DNA of 64,000 nt from NCBI RefSeq assembly GCF_012927305.1, contig NZ_JABBGH010000001.1, positions 1,984,001 through 2,048,000 of the forward strand. Direction: 5' to 3'. Of this stretch, positions 1-9,352 are shown in pieces. The stretch comes from Hymenobacter polaris. Lineage in GTDB: Bacteria > Bacteroidota > Bacteroidia > Cytophagales > Hymenobacteraceae. The position numbers and the translations under genes are program-made. A model generated the notes under the pieces. It was not told where the DNA came from. It saw only the letters and a program-made list of their open reading frames with translations, and did not search any database. Numbering within the stretch: the first letter of the stretch is position 1; each line of letters opens with the position of its first letter.

Positions 1-231
1 ACGGCGGGGCCGGGCGGATAGTTTTCGGCAACGTGGGCCAGGCAGTTGGCTGGGCTATTTGGGGCGCGCCGGTGGCTTAAACGCGGCTGGCTGTGCGTAG
101 CTTTACTGAAACTGTCTGGTAGTGCTTTTTTTTAGCAATAATTGATGAGCGAGCGCTGTTTTAGAAGAGTAGCCAGTGGCACTTTTCTCGCTGAGTTCCG
201 CTAGCTACCTGCCCCTTTTCTCGCCCTTTCT
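1..231. other. Non-coding leader upstream of the first gene
   Basis: I see no supportable gene here. An in-frame TAG at about 19-21 could be the end of a gene that begins before the window, but too little is present to call it. The rest is the 5' region of the large surface protein that starts at 232. It includes a T-run near 126-133 and no convincing TAnnTTTG box. Confidence 0.4.
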
Positions 232-3200
232 ATGCCCGCAGCGCTACTGTATCCTTCTCCCACCCCCTCTACCCCTAGGCCTTGCCCCCGCCCGGCTCGG
301 ACTGGCCGACGGCCGGCGGCCGGCTGGCTGCTGGCGCTGCTGCTGTTGCTACTCAGCGGCGCGGCCACCACGGCCCTGGGGCAAACCGCGCCGCCCGAGT
401 GCAGCCAGGACGAGAAATTTGCCAATACCTGGTATTTCGGCTACAAGGCGGGGCTCGACTTCAACCAGGCCACCGACTCCATTCCGCCCAAGGTGCTGAC
501 CGATGGCCAGATGACGGCGCCCTTCGGCTCGGGCGTGATGTCGGACGGCAACGGCAAGATTCTGTTCTACAGCAACGGCGACACCATCTGGAACGGCAAC
601 CACACCGTGATGACCAACGGCACGGGCATGGGCGGCAGCCGGCTAGTCACCGACGGCCCCCTGCCCATCCGGCTGCCCGGCAGCCCGCCGCCCACCACGC
701 CAGGGGCGGCCACGCGCTACCTCATTTTTACGCAGGACGCGGCCGGCGGCCCCAAGGGCCTGAGCTGGTCGGAAATTGATATTCCGGCCGGCGGGGCCAA
801 CAACAATGGCACGGTGGTAGCGGCCACCAAAAACACGGTGCTCACCCAGGGCACCACCGAGAAAATGACGGCCGTATTCCACAAAAACGGCTGCGACATC
901 TGGGTTATCGTGCACGGCTGGGGCACGGCCAAGTCGGGCACCGCTAACCGCGGCGACGCCTTCCTGGCTTACCGCGTGCGGCTGGTGTCCGGGGCGGGCC
1001 TAGGCCCGGTGCTCATCGACGCGCCAGTTATCTCGGCCGTGGGCTCGCTGCACGCGGCCAGCGTGTCGCCGATGGGCTACCGCGGGCAGATGAAGGTGAC
1101 GCCCGACGGCCAGCGCCTGGCCGTGGCCCGCTACAGCGAGGTGCTGGGCGACAGCAGCAGCACCGTCGAGCTATTCAATTTCGATACCAGCACGGGCCAA
1201 GTCAGTGCCAATCCGCAGGTGCCCTACATAGTGGACCACGGCGAGGGCAAGTACTACGGGGTCGATTTTTCGGCCGGTAGCAAGCTCTACGCCACGGTGA
1301 TGAACCCGCCCAAGCTGCTGCAATTTGACATCAGCGGCCAGGGGCCGGTGAACAAGCAGAGCCTGCCGCTCAAGCAAACGACCCCGGTGAACCTGGGCTC
1401 GCTACAAACGGCGCCCGATGGCAAGATTTACGTGGCCCGCGAAAACCAGCCGGCCCTGGGATTCATCACCTACCCCGACTCGGTGGGTGCCAAGGCCCGC
1501 TACGCCGACGACAGCCTGACCTTGCAGCTGAGCGGCCGCCGCAGCGGCCTGGGGCTGGTCAACTTCAACCAAAGCTCGCTGCTGCGCGTGGGGCCCAGCG
1601 CGGAAATAACGGGCTGCCGACAAATCTCTTTTAAGGCCCCGCCCATTGATTTTGACAACAAAATCTACTCCTGGAAATTTGGCGACGGAGCTACCTCCTC
1701 GGAGCAGAACCCCGTGCACGTTTATGCGACGCCCGGCATCTACACGGTAACCCTGCGCATCTCAACCGATTGTTTCTGCCGCGAAAGTTCGGGCTCTATT
1801 CTGGTGCCAGACCTGCCCCAGCCGGGCAGCATCGGCAGCACCCAAACCCTGTGCAGCGGCACCCCGCCGGCGGCTCTTACCAGCACCGTCAGCGCGTCGG
1901 GCAATGCCGGCCTGCCGCTCGTTTACCAGTGGCAGACCTCCACGGACAATACCACGTTCACGGATATTGGCGGCGCTACTAGTGCCAGCTACACGCCCCC
2001 AAGCTCCCTGCCCGTTGGCACCACCTACTTCCGGCGGCGCGCCCAGCTGCTGCTGCCCAACCAATCGGGCCCTTACTGCACGCCCAGCTTTACCGCGGCC
2101 GTGGCCATTACGGTGCTGCCGACCCTAGGGCCCGGCAGCATTGGCACCGACCAAAACGTGTGCGCCGGCGCTACGCCCGCGCCGCTCACCAGCACTGCGG
2201 CAGCCACGGGCGGCAGCGGCACGTTTGCCTACCAGTGGGAGTCGTCGGTGGACAACACCACCTGGACGGCCGTCACCGGCGCCACCAGCGACACCTACGC
2301 GCCGGGCGCGCTCTCGGCCACCACCTATTTCCGGCGCCGGGCCAGCTCGGGGCCCTGCAGCGCGGTGTCGAACAGCGTGGCGCTGACCGTGCTGCCCGCC
2401 CTGGCGGCCGGCACCGTGGCCGCCAGCCAAAGCCTGTGCGGCAGCGGCACCCCTAGCCCCCTCACCAGCGTAGCGCCGGCCACGGGCGGCACTGGCGCCA
2501 TTGCCTACCAGTGGGAGTCGTCGACGGACAATGCCACCTGGGCCGCCATCGGCGGGGCCACGGGCGCCGACTATGCGCCGGGCGCGCTCTCGGCCACCAC
2601 CTACTTCCGGCGCCGGGCCAGCTCCAGCAGCACCTGCGCCCCGGTGTACGCCAACGTCATCACCATCAGCGTGTCGCCGGCGCTGGTGGCCGGCACGGTT
2701 GGCGCCGACCAGACCCTGTGCCCCGGTGCCACCCCTAGCCCCCTCACCGAAACGCAAGGCGCCAGCGGCGGCCAGGGCCTGCTGGCGTACCAGTGGGAAT
2801 CGTCGCCGGACAACGCGACCTGGACGGCCATTGCCGGCGCCACCAACTTTGGGTACGCGCCGGGCCCGCTCACGGCTACCACCTACTACCGCCGCCGCGT
2901 CACGTCGGGGTCGTGCAATCCGGCGTATTCGCCGGTGGTCACGCTCACGGTGCTGCCGGCCCTAGGGCCCGGCAGCATCGGTACTGACCAAAACGTGTGC
3001 GCCGGCGCCACCCCGGCGCCACTCACTAGCACGTCAGGGGCCAGCGGCGGCACCGGCACCTACAGCTACCAGTGGGAAGCGTCGCCGGATAACATCACCT
3101 TTACGGCCATTGCCGGCGCCACGGGTGCTACGTATGCGCCGGGCCCGCTCACGGCCACCACGTATTTCCGGCGCCAGGTGGCTTCCGGCGGCTGCACCAC

Positions 3201-5139
3201 CGCGCCCACCAATACCGTGACGCTGACCGTGCTGCCCGCGCTGGCGGCCGGCACCATCGCCGCCACTCAAACCATTTGCGCGAACAGTGCCCCTAGCCCC
3301 CTTACCAGCGTGACGCCGGCCACGGGCGGCACCGGCGCCATTGCCTACCAGTGGGAATTCTCGCCGGACAATAACGCCTGGGGCGCCATTGGCGGTGCTA
3401 CGGACGTCGGCTACGCGCCGGGCGCACTGGCCGCCACTACCTACTTCCGGCGCCGGGCCAGCACGAGCAACGCCTGCGCCCCAGCCTATTCCAACGTCAT
3501 CACCATCAGCGTGCCGCCAGGCGTAACGGCCGGCACAGTTGGCCCCGACCAGACCCTGTGCCCTGGCGCCACCCCGGCCCAGCTCATCGAAACCCAGGGG
3601 CCAGGCAGCGGCACCGGCACCTACAGCTACCAGTGGGAAGCGTCGCCGGATAACGCGACCTGGACGGCCATTGCCGGCGCCACGGGCAACACCTACGCGC
3701 CCGGCCCGGTTACCACTACCACCTACTTCCGGCGGCGCGTCACTTCGGGCCCCTGCGGCGTGGCTTATTCCAACACCGTGACGCTGACGGTGCTGCCCGC
3801 GCTGACCGGGGGCAGCATCGCGGCCGACCAGGCCATTTGCGTGGGGGCTACCCCTAGCCCCCTCAATAGCACATCGGGGGCCGGGGGCGGCACCGGCAGC
3901 TACCGCTACCAGTGGGAGTCGGCCGTGAGCGGCGGCCCCTTTACGGCCATCGCCGGCGCCACGGGCGCCAGCTACGCGCCGGGCCCGCTCACGGTCACCA
4001 CGGCCTTCCGGCGACGGGTAGACTCGGGCACCGGCAGCTGCTCAGCCGCGATTTCCAACGTGGTGACGGTGACGGTGACGGCCCCGGTTACGCCCACGGT
4101 TAGCCTGGCCACGCCGCCCCAGCAGTGCGCTGGCACGCCCCTCATCTTCACGCCCGTCGTGACCAACGTAGGCCCGGCGCCCACGTTCCAGTGGTTTGTC
4201 AATAACACGGCCGTAGCCAGCGGGCCCACCTTCACCAGCAGCACGGTAGCTACCGGCGACCAGGTGCGGGTGGAAGTGACGCCCACAGTGGGCTTCTGCG
4301 TGACGACCTCGGCCGCGGTAACGGCCACCGTGACGGTGACGCGCACGCCCCAGCGCTCGCCCACGCTCGCCATTACCCTGCAGCCGGCCGCGCCGGTGTG
4401 CCCCGGCGAGCCGCTCACCTTTAGCGTGGGCACGGTGACCGATGCCGGCCCGGCCCCCACCTACCAGTGGCAGGTAAACGGCGCCGACGTGGCCGGGGCG
4501 ACGGGCCCGGTGTTTACCAGCACCACCCTGCGCGACGGCCAAACCGTGACGCTGCGCCTGCGCACCACCGATGCCTGCGGCCAGCCCACGGCCGGCGTGT
4601 CGGGCGGCATAGTGGTGCGCCAGCTGCCGCCGGTGGTGGTGAGCGCCGGCCCCGATAAGGAGATTTTGCTGGGCAGCTCGGTGGTGCTGGAAGGCACCGC
4701 CGATGGCACCTACCCCGTGACCTGGACGCCGGCCCTCGGGCTGACGTTCCCGACCAACAACCCCCTGCGGCCCGTGGTGACGCCCACCGTGACCACCACC
4801 TACACCATTACCGGGGGCAGCGGGGGCTGCGCCAGCTCCGACCAGGTAACCATCACCGTGCGGCCGGGCATCCGCATCCCCAACGCCTTCACGCCCAACG
4901 GCGACGGGCGCGACGACACCTGGCAGATTGAGTTCATCGAGCAGTATCCCGAAAACACGGTGAGCGTGTTCAACCGCTGGGGCAACCGCATTTTCTCGGC
5001 CGAAAACTACAGCCGGGCCAACGAGTGGCGCGGCGACATCAACGGCCAGCCCGCCCCGGTGGGCACCTACTACTACGTCGTCGTCACGAAAGGTCCCCTA
5101 GGCCGCTCCTACAGCGGCTCGCTCACGGTACTCTACTAA
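232..5139 (+). CDS. Giant T9SS type B sorting-domain surface protein with PKD and tandem Ig-like modules
   Basis: This 1635-residue protein is predicted to cross the inner membrane by Sec and the outer membrane by T9SS, then stay on the cell surface. A basic stretch and a Leu-rich core at about residues 24-51, ending in ALGQ, form the signal peptide. Residues 52-460 hold a propeller-like N-terminal region with FGSGVMSDGNGKILF-type repeats. A PKD domain (WKFGDGATSSEQNPVHVY) lies near 480-510. Eight tandem modules of about 90 residues follow, each with a conserved Cys, a YQWE motif and TYFRRR. Two further Cys-bearing Ig-like domains precede the last 90 residues, which start IRIPNAFTPNGDGRDD and match the CHU_C/gliding-motility C-terminal (type B) signal. 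The porP/sprF-type gene lies 75 bp downstream, the usual partner of type B cargo. The ligand is unknown; an adhesin or matrix role is inferred. Confidence 0.9.
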   Translation: MPAALLYPSPTPSTPRPCPRPARTGRRPAAGWLLALLLLLLSGAATTALGQTAPPECSQDEKFANTWYFGYKAGLDFNQATDSIPPKVLTDGQMTAPFGSGVMSDGNGKILFYSNGDTIWNGNHTVMTNGTGMGGSRLVTDGPLPIRLPGSPPPTTPGAATRYLIFTQDAAGGPKGLSWSEIDIPAGGANNNGTVVAATKNTVLTQGTTEKMTAVFHKNGCDIWVIVHGWGTAKSGTANRGDAFLAYRVRLVSGAGLGPVLIDAPVISAVGSLHAASVSPMGYRGQMKVTPDGQRLAVARYSEVLGDSSSTVELFNFDTSTGQVSANPQVPYIVDHGEGKYYGVDFSAGSKLYATVMNPPKLLQFDISGQGPVNKQSLPLKQTTPVNLGSLQTAPDGKIYVARENQPALGFITYPDSVGAKARYADDSLTLQLSGRRSGLGLVNFNQSSLLRVGPSAEITGCRQISFKAPPIDFDNKIYSWKFGDGATSSEQNPVHVYATPGIYTVTLRISTDCFCRESSGSILVPDLPQPGSIGSTQTLCSGTPPAALTSTVSASGNAGLPLVYQWQTSTDNTTFTDIGGATSASYTPPSSLPVGTTYFRRRAQLLLPNQSGPYCTPSFTAAVAITVLPTLGPGSIGTDQNVCAGATPAPLTSTAAATGGSGTFAYQWESSVDNTTWTAVTGATSDTYAPGALSATTYFRRRASSGPCSAVSNSVALTVLPALAAGTVAASQSLCGSGTPSPLTSVAPATGGTGAIAYQWESSTDNATWAAIGGATGADYAPGALSATTYFRRRASSSSTCAPVYANVITISVSPALVAGTVGADQTLCPGATPSPLTETQGASGGQGLLAYQWESSPDNATWTAIAGATNFGYAPGPLTATTYYRRRVTSGSCNPAYSPVVTLTVLPALGPGSIGTDQNVCAGATPAPLTSTSGASGGTGTYSYQWEASPDNITFTAIAGATGATYAPGPLTATTYFRRQVASGGCTTAPTNTVTLTVLPALAAGTIAATQTICANSAPSPLTSVTPATGGTGAIAYQWEFSPDNNAWGAIGGATDVGYAPGALAATTYFRRRASTSNACAPAYSNVITISVPPGVTAGTVGPDQTLCPGATPAQLIETQGPGSGTGTYSYQWEASPDNATWTAIAGATGNTYAPGPVTTTTYFRRRVTSGPCGVAYSNTVTLTVLPALTGGSIAADQAICVGATPSPLNSTSGAGGGTGSYRYQWESAVSGGPFTAIAGATGASYAPGPLTVTTAFRRRVDSGTGSCSAAISNVVTVTVTAPVTPTVSLATPPQQCAGTPLIFTPVVTNVGPAPTFQWFVNNTAVASGPTFTSSTVATGDQVRVEVTPTVGFCVTTSAAVTATVTVTRTPQRSPTLAITLQPAAPVCPGEPLTFSVGTVTDAGPAPTYQWQVNGADVAGATGPVFTSTTLRDGQTVTLRLRTTDACGQPTAGVSGGIVVRQLPPVVVSAGPDKEILLGSSVVLEGTADGTYPVTWTPALGLTFPTNNPLRPVVTPTVTTTYTITGGSGGCASSDQVTITVRPGIRIPNAFTPNGDGRDDTWQIEFIEQYPENTVSVFNRWGNRIFSAENYSRANEWRGDINGQPAPVGTYYYVVVTKGPLGRSYSGSLTVLY
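1822..4083 (+). repeat. Eight tandem ~276-306 bp Ig-like module repeats inside the surface protein
   Basis: In-frame repeats start near 1822, 2131, 2407, 2695, 2968, 3247, 3535 and 3811. Each encodes a variant of xGSIGxDQxxCxGATPxPL, then YQWExSxDNxTWTAI, YAPGxLxATTYFRRR and VTLTVLPAL. Modules 2, 3 and 4 match modules 5, 6 and 7 one for one, and module 8 again resembles 2 and 5, so the higher-order period is three modules. Confidence 0.85.
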
Positions 5140-5145
5140 CCCCCA

Positions 5146-5182
5146 AAGCCCCGCGGCGCCGGTCGCGGCGGGGCCTCCTTTT
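5146..5182 (+). terminator. GC-rich hairpin after the surface protein gene
   Basis: GCCCCGC at 5148-5154 pairs with GCGGGGC at 5168-5174, followed by CCTCCTTTTCC. The T-tract is weak, so it could attenuate rather than block transcription into the porP/sprF-type gene downstream. Confidence 0.5.
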
Positions 5183-5214
5183 CCCGCCTGGCTACTTAAC
5201 AGCTACTCCCCGCT

Positions 5215-6195
5215 ATGAAGCGATTTCTACCCCTAGGGCTGCTACCGCTGCTCTGGCTGCTGCTGGCCGCCGCGCCGGCCCTGGCCCAGCAGCAGGCCCA
5301 GTACAGCCAGTACATGAACAACAACTACCTGCTGAACCCCGGTGCCACGGGGGTGGAGGACTACATCGACATCAAGAGCAGCTACCGCACCCAGTGGGTG
5401 GGGCTTGAGGGCGCCCCCAAAACGTTTTACACCAGCATCAGCTCGTCGCTGGGCAAGTGGCGCAGCACGCCCAAGCGCACCATCCGCGACCGGCGCCGGC
5501 CGTTTCACGCGGTGGGGGGCCTGGTGTATCGCGACGTGACGGGCCCCACCAGCCGCACGGGCATCTACGCCTCCTACGCCTTCAACGCGGTACTGGCGCC
5601 CGACCTGCGGCTGGCGCTGGGCGCCTCGGTGGGCATGCAGCAGTTTGCCGTCGATGGGGCGCAGCTGCACTTCTACGACCCTACTACCGTGGCGGCCAGC
5701 GCCGCCTCGCGGGTACCCGATGCCACGGTGGGTTTGTGGCTCTACAGCTCCAACTTCTACGTGGGGCTGTCGGGGGCGCAGCTGCTGGGCAACAAGCTCA
5801 ACTTCTCGTACGGGCCCAACCAGCTCGACGCGGGCGCCCCCGGCAACCGGCTGGCGCGGCACTACTTCGCCACGGCCGGGGTGCGGGTGCCGCTCAGCGA
5901 CGACTGGTCGCTGGTGCCGTCGGTGCTGGTGAAGGCAGTGAACCCGGCCCCGCTCTCAGTCGATATCAACGCCAAGCTCAAGTACCAGGACTTGCTGTGG
6001 TTTGGCGCCTCCTGGCGCGTGAAGGACGCGCTAGTGGCTATGGTGGGCGTCACCTACGAGCAGTTCCTGATTGGCTACTCCTACGACACGGGCATCTCGG
6101 GGCTGAACGGCTACAACAGCGGTAGCCACGAGATACTGCTGGGCTTGCGCCTCAAGAAAAAGGCCCAGGTGGTGTGTACCAACCGCTTTTGGTAG
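5215..6195 (+). CDS. PorP/SprF family T9SS membrane protein
   Basis: The 326-residue product has a signal peptide ending ALAQQ at about residue 24. It then has the family's hallmark start QYSQYMNNNYLLNPGATG, a conserved RTQWVGLEGAPKTF block and amphipathic strands consistent with an outer-membrane beta barrel. PorP/SprF proteins bind type B T9SS cargo at the cell surface and are usually encoded beside that cargo, as here. The protein most likely anchors or helps export the giant protein encoded at 232-5139. The ATG at 5215 is chosen because the signal peptide starts directly there. Confidence 0.9.
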   Translation: MKRFLPLGLLPLLWLLLAAAPALAQQQAQYSQYMNNNYLLNPGATGVEDYIDIKSSYRTQWVGLEGAPKTFYTSISSSLGKWRSTPKRTIRDRRRPFHAVGGLVYRDVTGPTSRTGIYASYAFNAVLAPDLRLALGASVGMQQFAVDGAQLHFYDPTTVAASAASRVPDATVGLWLYSSNFYVGLSGAQLLGNKLNFSYGPNQLDAGAPGNRLARHYFATAGVRVPLSDDWSLVPSVLVKAVNPAPLSVDINAKLKYQDLLWFGASWRVKDALVAMVGVTYEQFLIGYSYDTGISGLNGYNSGSHEILLGLRLKKKAQVVCTNRFW

Positions 6196-6259
6196 GCGCC
6201 GCGCCCCTAGGGCCCCGGCGCGCGCAGCCCGCAGCTGCCTGAGCGGCGCTGCCCCTAGG

Positions 6260-6706
6260 CTACTTTTTGCCGGCCACGTGAATGGACTGGCCCACCAGCT
6301 TCCACTGGCCGCCGATTTTTTCCAGCATCCGAACCTCTGACGAGTAGCTCTTGGTGCCGTCCTTGGCCGTCGATACCTCGTCGTGGCTCACCCAGGCCGC
6401 GTTGCCCTGAATGCTCATCTGGTAGTGCGAGTTTACGGCCGCGCCGCCCTTGCCCATGGTATTGGGCGGCGGGCTCACCATGAACGCGGGCGGCACGTCA
6501 AGCACCTTGCCGTCGCCCGTCGAGATGAGAATGCGGCTGTAGGGCCGCACCTGCCAGCACTGCGTGTGGCCCGCCACGTCGCCCGCCCGCCACGTGGCCG
6601 ATTCCCTTTCGAGCACTTGCTTAATGGCCGTAGAGTCGGGCAGGGTTTGGCCGTAGCTGGCCAGGGCGGAACCCAGGAGCAGCCCCGTTACGGAGAGTAG
6701 CTTCAT
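6260..6706 (-). CDS. Secreted SnoaL/DUF4440-like (NTF2-fold) protein
   Basis: The 148-residue product starts MKLLSVTGLLLGSALASYGQ, a clear signal peptide, so the ATG at 6706 is preferred over an upstream TTG. The mature part has the order helix (KQVLERESATWRAGD), strands, then WVSHDEVST and VRMLEKIGGQWKLVGQS. This is the pattern of NTF2-like SnoaL/DUF4440 domains, in which a final W-K strand closes the cone. The fold assignment is fairly safe; no substrate or catalytic residue can be named. It is convergent with the porP/sprF-type gene and divergent from the TlpA gene. Confidence 0.65.
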   Translation of the reverse strand: MKLLSVTGLLLGSALASYGQTLPDSTAIKQVLERESATWRAGDVAGHTQCWQVRPYSRILISTGDGKVLDVPPAFMVSPPPNTMGKGGAAVNSHYQMSIQGNAAWVSHDEVSTAKDGTKSYSSEVRMLEKIGGQWKLVGQSIHVAGKK

Positions 6707-6840
6707 GCGGCGCAATGCGGGGAGGGAGAGTGGGCGGGCAAGGTACGCCAGCGGCGCGAATTAATGAATTCATCGGCTACTCATTACCTTTAGTGCCAGG
6801 CCCTTATTCAAGGGTTTGCCACCTCTTTTCCCGCCCCGTT

Positions 6841-7965
6841 ATGAAAAACCGAGTAGTCAGTTTGCTGCTGCTAGCCCCCGGCCTAGCTGCTGCGCAAGCG
6901 CCTGCGCCCACCACCTACCCCTACGCAGTAAAGGGCAAAATCGGACAGCTTAGCGTGCCAGCTAAGGTATACTTAATCGATGGTATAAAAGCCATCGACT
7001 CGGCCTCAGTAAAGCAGGGGCGGTTTGAGTTGAAAGGCATTACCGGGTATCCGCATTCGGCCACGCTGGTGCTCGAGCGCCAGGGCCGTCTGCAATCGGG
7101 CATGCGCGAGATGATGATGGGTGGTAAAATGCGCAAGTATTATTTCGAGTCGCCCGACCGTATTCGCCTGTTTCTGGAGCCCCGCCCGGTAATCGTTACA
7201 AGCATCGATTCAATGCGCACGGCCCGCATAACTGGCAGCGCGCTCACGGCCAACTATCAGCAACTGCATAAGGCCATCAAGCCTGCAGATGCCAAACTCA
7301 GCACCGCCAAATCGCAGGCGCAATTCAACGGTTTCAGCAAGGAGCTTGCGCAGGCTTACTATTCATTCATAAAAACTCATCCTACCTCTTGGGTAAGTTT
7401 GGAGGCCCTGGAGCAGGCACACACGTGGCATAAGCCCGAATACGCCGAGGTGGCGCCGCTCTACGCCTCCCTCACCCCGGCCCAGCAAGCCAGCCCACCC
7501 GGCAAATACTACGGCGAGATGCTAGCGGGCCTCAAGAACTCAGCCCTAGGGGCCGAGGCGCCCGCCTTTACGCAGCAAACGCCCGAGGGCAAGCCGGTGT
7601 CGCTGGCCGACTACCGGGGCAAGTACGTGCTGGTTGATTTCTGGGCCAGCTGGTGCACACCCTGCCGCGCCGAAAACCCGGCCGTGCTCAAAGCCTACAA
7701 CGCCTTCAAGGACCGCAACTTTGAGGTACTAGGCGTGTCGCTGGACGAGGAAAAAACGCGCGCCGCCTGGGTGAAAGCCATTGCCGACGACCACATGCCG
7801 TGGACGCAAGTATCGGACCTGCACGGCTTCGATAGCGCCGCGGCCCAGCAGTACGGCGTGAAGTCCATCCCCCAAAACTTCCTGGTAGACCCCAGCGGCA
7901 AAATCGTGGCCAGCAACCTGCGCGGCGAGGACCTGGAGGCTACGCTGGCTAAGTTTATCAAGTAA
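6841..7965 (+). CDS. TlpA-family thiol-disulfide protein with DUF4369-like N-terminus
   Basis: The 374-residue periplasmic thioredoxin-like protein starts at the ATG at 6841, because MKNRVVSLLLLAPGLAAAQ is a signal peptide; longer in-frame starts upstream lack one. Residues 20-130 (YAVKGKIGQLSVPAKVYLI, FELKGI, SATLVLER) match the DUF4369 domain common in Bacteroidota TlpA proteins. The C-terminal part, about 240-374, is an AhpC/TSA-Redoxin fold with WASWCTPC, the redox CxxC, near residue 269-276. It also has a cis-Pro loop (SIPQNFLVDPSGKIV). It probably reduces disulfides in envelope proteins. A long palindrome follows the stop. Confidence 0.88.
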   Translation: MKNRVVSLLLLAPGLAAAQAPAPTTYPYAVKGKIGQLSVPAKVYLIDGIKAIDSASVKQGRFELKGITGYPHSATLVLERQGRLQSGMREMMMGGKMRKYYFESPDRIRLFLEPRPVIVTSIDSMRTARITGSALTANYQQLHKAIKPADAKLSTAKSQAQFNGFSKELAQAYYSFIKTHPTSWVSLEALEQAHTWHKPEYAEVAPLYASLTPAQQASPPGKYYGEMLAGLKNSALGAEAPAFTQQTPEGKPVSLADYRGKYVLVDFWASWCTPCRAENPAVLKAYNAFKDRNFEVLGVSLDEEKTRAAWVKAIADDHMPWTQVSDLHGFDSAAAQQYGVKSIPQNFLVDPSGKIVASNLRGEDLEATLAKFIK

Positions 7966-7981
7966 GCCCTTATAGTAACTG

Positions 7982-8102
7982 ATAAAACAGGCGGTCATGC
8001 TGAGCTTGTCGAAGCATCTCTACTACGTGAGTAAACCTAATGTCAGGAATTACCTACGCGGTAGAGATGCTTCGACAAGCTCAGCATGACCGCCTGTTTT
8101 AT
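7982..8102. repeat. Palindromic repeat, copy 1, between convergent genes
   Basis: The arms 7982-8023 and 8061-8102 are 42-bp perfect inverted repeats around a 37-bp loop. The family core is GGCGGTCATGCTGAGC, then TTGTCGAAGCATCTCTAC. The outer bases ATAAAACA are specific to this copy but still pair. It sits between convergent tlpA-like and TPR genes and could terminate both. Confidence 0.9.
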
Positions 8103-8128
8103 TGCCTACAGACCCTAGGGCTCCGCTC

Positions 8129-8464
8129 CTACTCGTCTTCGTAGTCGAGCCCCAGGCAGCTAGTAAGCGCCTGCTGAATTTCGGCAGCGGCGTGCAGCTG
8201 GCCGGCTTTGCGGGCCACTACTAGGCCCTTGCGGTATACCTGCTCGGCCTCGTCCTTCTTGCCGAAGCCTTCGAGCAGCTTGCCGGCGTGGTAGTAGGTG
8301 CCCACGTAGTCGGGGTGCTCAGTGAGGAGCTTTTCGTAATACTCCCAGGCCTTTTTGGGGTCGTCGGCGCGGTACTCGGTGGCCAGGGCGTAAATCGTGA
8401 AGGGGTCGGTGGGGTCTTGCTGGTAGAAAACCAGCAGTTGGTCGAGGCGGCTCGGGGTAGGCAT
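8129..8464 (-). CDS. Small TPR-repeat protein
   Basis: The 111-residue cytosolic protein consists almost entirely of tetratricopeptide helices: FTIYALATEYRADDPKKAWEYYEKLL, YVGTYYHAGKLLEGFGKKDEAEQVYRKGL and a third helix pair. It ends in acidic LDYEDE. The start at 8464 (MPTPSRLDQLL) is preferred because the upstream extension is basic and unlike a TPR. It probably mediates protein-protein contact; no partner is visible. Its 5' end faces the etfB promoter region. Confidence 0.75.
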   Translation of the reverse strand: MPTPSRLDQLLVFYQQDPTDPFTIYALATEYRADDPKKAWEYYEKLLTEHPDYVGTYYHAGKLLEGFGKKDEAEQVYRKGLVVARKAGQLHAAAEIQQALTSCLGLDYEDE

Positions 8465-8547
8465 GGGCACGGGGGCTATCTTTGGGGCAAAGTTGCGCCC
8501 TAAGGCCGGTTTTCTTCGGGAAACCAGTCCGCGCAACCTTTTGCGGC

Positions 8548-8579
8548 TTGGCAACTGTTATGCAAGCCGACTACTTTTG
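8548..8579 (+). promoter_or_regulatory. Bacteroidota-type promoter for etfBA
   Basis: TTG at 8548-8550, a 21-bp spacer, then TACTTTTG at 8572-8579 match the Bacteroidota housekeeping promoter (-33 TTG/TTTG, -7 TAnnTTTG). Transcription would start about 8586, giving a short leader before the etfB ATG at 8608. Confidence 0.65.
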
Positions 8580-8607
8580 CTACGTCTTCTCACCCAACCC
8601 TAGCCTA

Positions 8608-9348
8608 ATGAAGTTTCTGGTTTGCATTGCCAACGTGCCCGACACGACCACCAAAATCACCTTCACCCCCGACAACAAGGAGTTCAACAAGGCCGGGGTG
8701 CAGTTCGTGATTAACCCCTGGGATGAATACGCCCTGACCCGCGCCATCGAGCTGAAGGAAGCCAACGCCGGCAGCACCGTGACGGTGCTCAACGTGGGCG
8801 AGGCCGACACCGAGTCCAACATCCGCAAGGCCCTGGCCATTGGCGCCGACGACGCCATTCGGGTGAACGCGGCCCCTAAGGACGCCTTTTTCGTGGCCGA
8901 GCAGATTGCGGCCGTGGCCAAAGACGGCGGCTACGACGTGATTTTGATGGGCAAGGAGAGCATCGACTACAACGGCTTCCAGGTGCACGGCATGGTGGGT
9001 GAGCTGCTGGGCATCCCCACGGTGGCCCCGGCCATGAAGCTAGACCTGAGCGGCACCAGCGCCACGCTGGAGCGCGAAATTGAGGGTGGCAAGGAGGTAG
9101 TGCAGGTGCAAACGCCCTTCGTAGCCAGCTGCCAGCAGCCCATGTGCGAGCCCCGCATCCCCAACATGCGCGGCATCATGACGGCCCGCACCAAGCCCCT
9201 GAAAGTGGTGCCCGCCACCGGCGCCAACGCCCGCACCCAGGTGCTGGAGTTTGCCCTGCCCCCCAAGAAGCAAGGCGTGAAGCTGGTGCCCGCCGAAACC
9301 GCCGGCGACCTCATCAAGCTGCTCCGCAACGAAGCCAAAGTCATTTAA
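8608..9348 (+). CDS. etfB: Electron transfer flavoprotein subunit beta
   Basis: The 246-residue subunit begins MKFLVCIANVPDTTTKI. It carries the family signatures NPWDEYALTRAIELKE, the AMP-binding region (VLNVGEAD...IRKALAIGADDAIRV), DVILMGKESIDYNGFQVHGMVGELLG and QQPMCEPRIPNMRGIM. ETF accepts electrons from acyl-CoA and other dehydrogenases and passes them to the quinone pool. Length is close to the usual 250. The ATG at 8608 matches the family N-terminus and follows the promoter. Its partner etfA lies 140 bp downstream across an A+T-rich repeat. Confidence 0.95.
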   Translation: MKFLVCIANVPDTTTKITFTPDNKEFNKAGVQFVINPWDEYALTRAIELKEANAGSTVTVLNVGEADTESNIRKALAIGADDAIRVNAAPKDAFFVAEQIAAVAKDGGYDVILMGKESIDYNGFQVHGMVGELLGIPTVAPAMKLDLSGTSATLEREIEGGKEVVQVQTPFVASCQQPMCEPRIPNMRGIMTARTKPLKVVPATGANARTQVLEFALPPKKQGVKLVPAETAGDLIKLLRNEAKVI

Positions 9349-9352
9349 TTGA

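Noticed and set aside
2125..2757. 210-codon minus-strand frame in the repeat region
   Set aside because: It is a shadow of the G+C-rich tandem modules, rich in Arg, Gly and Ala, with no domain pattern; several similar ones occur along the gene.
1822..4083. CRISPR-like array
   Set aside because: The repeats are long, in frame and protein-coding, without short repeats and unique spacers.
8477..8484. TATCTTTG as an etfB promoter
   Set aside because: It matches the -7 box but has no -33 at a suitable distance; the TTG-N21-TACTTTTG at 8548-8579 is a better match and closer to the start.
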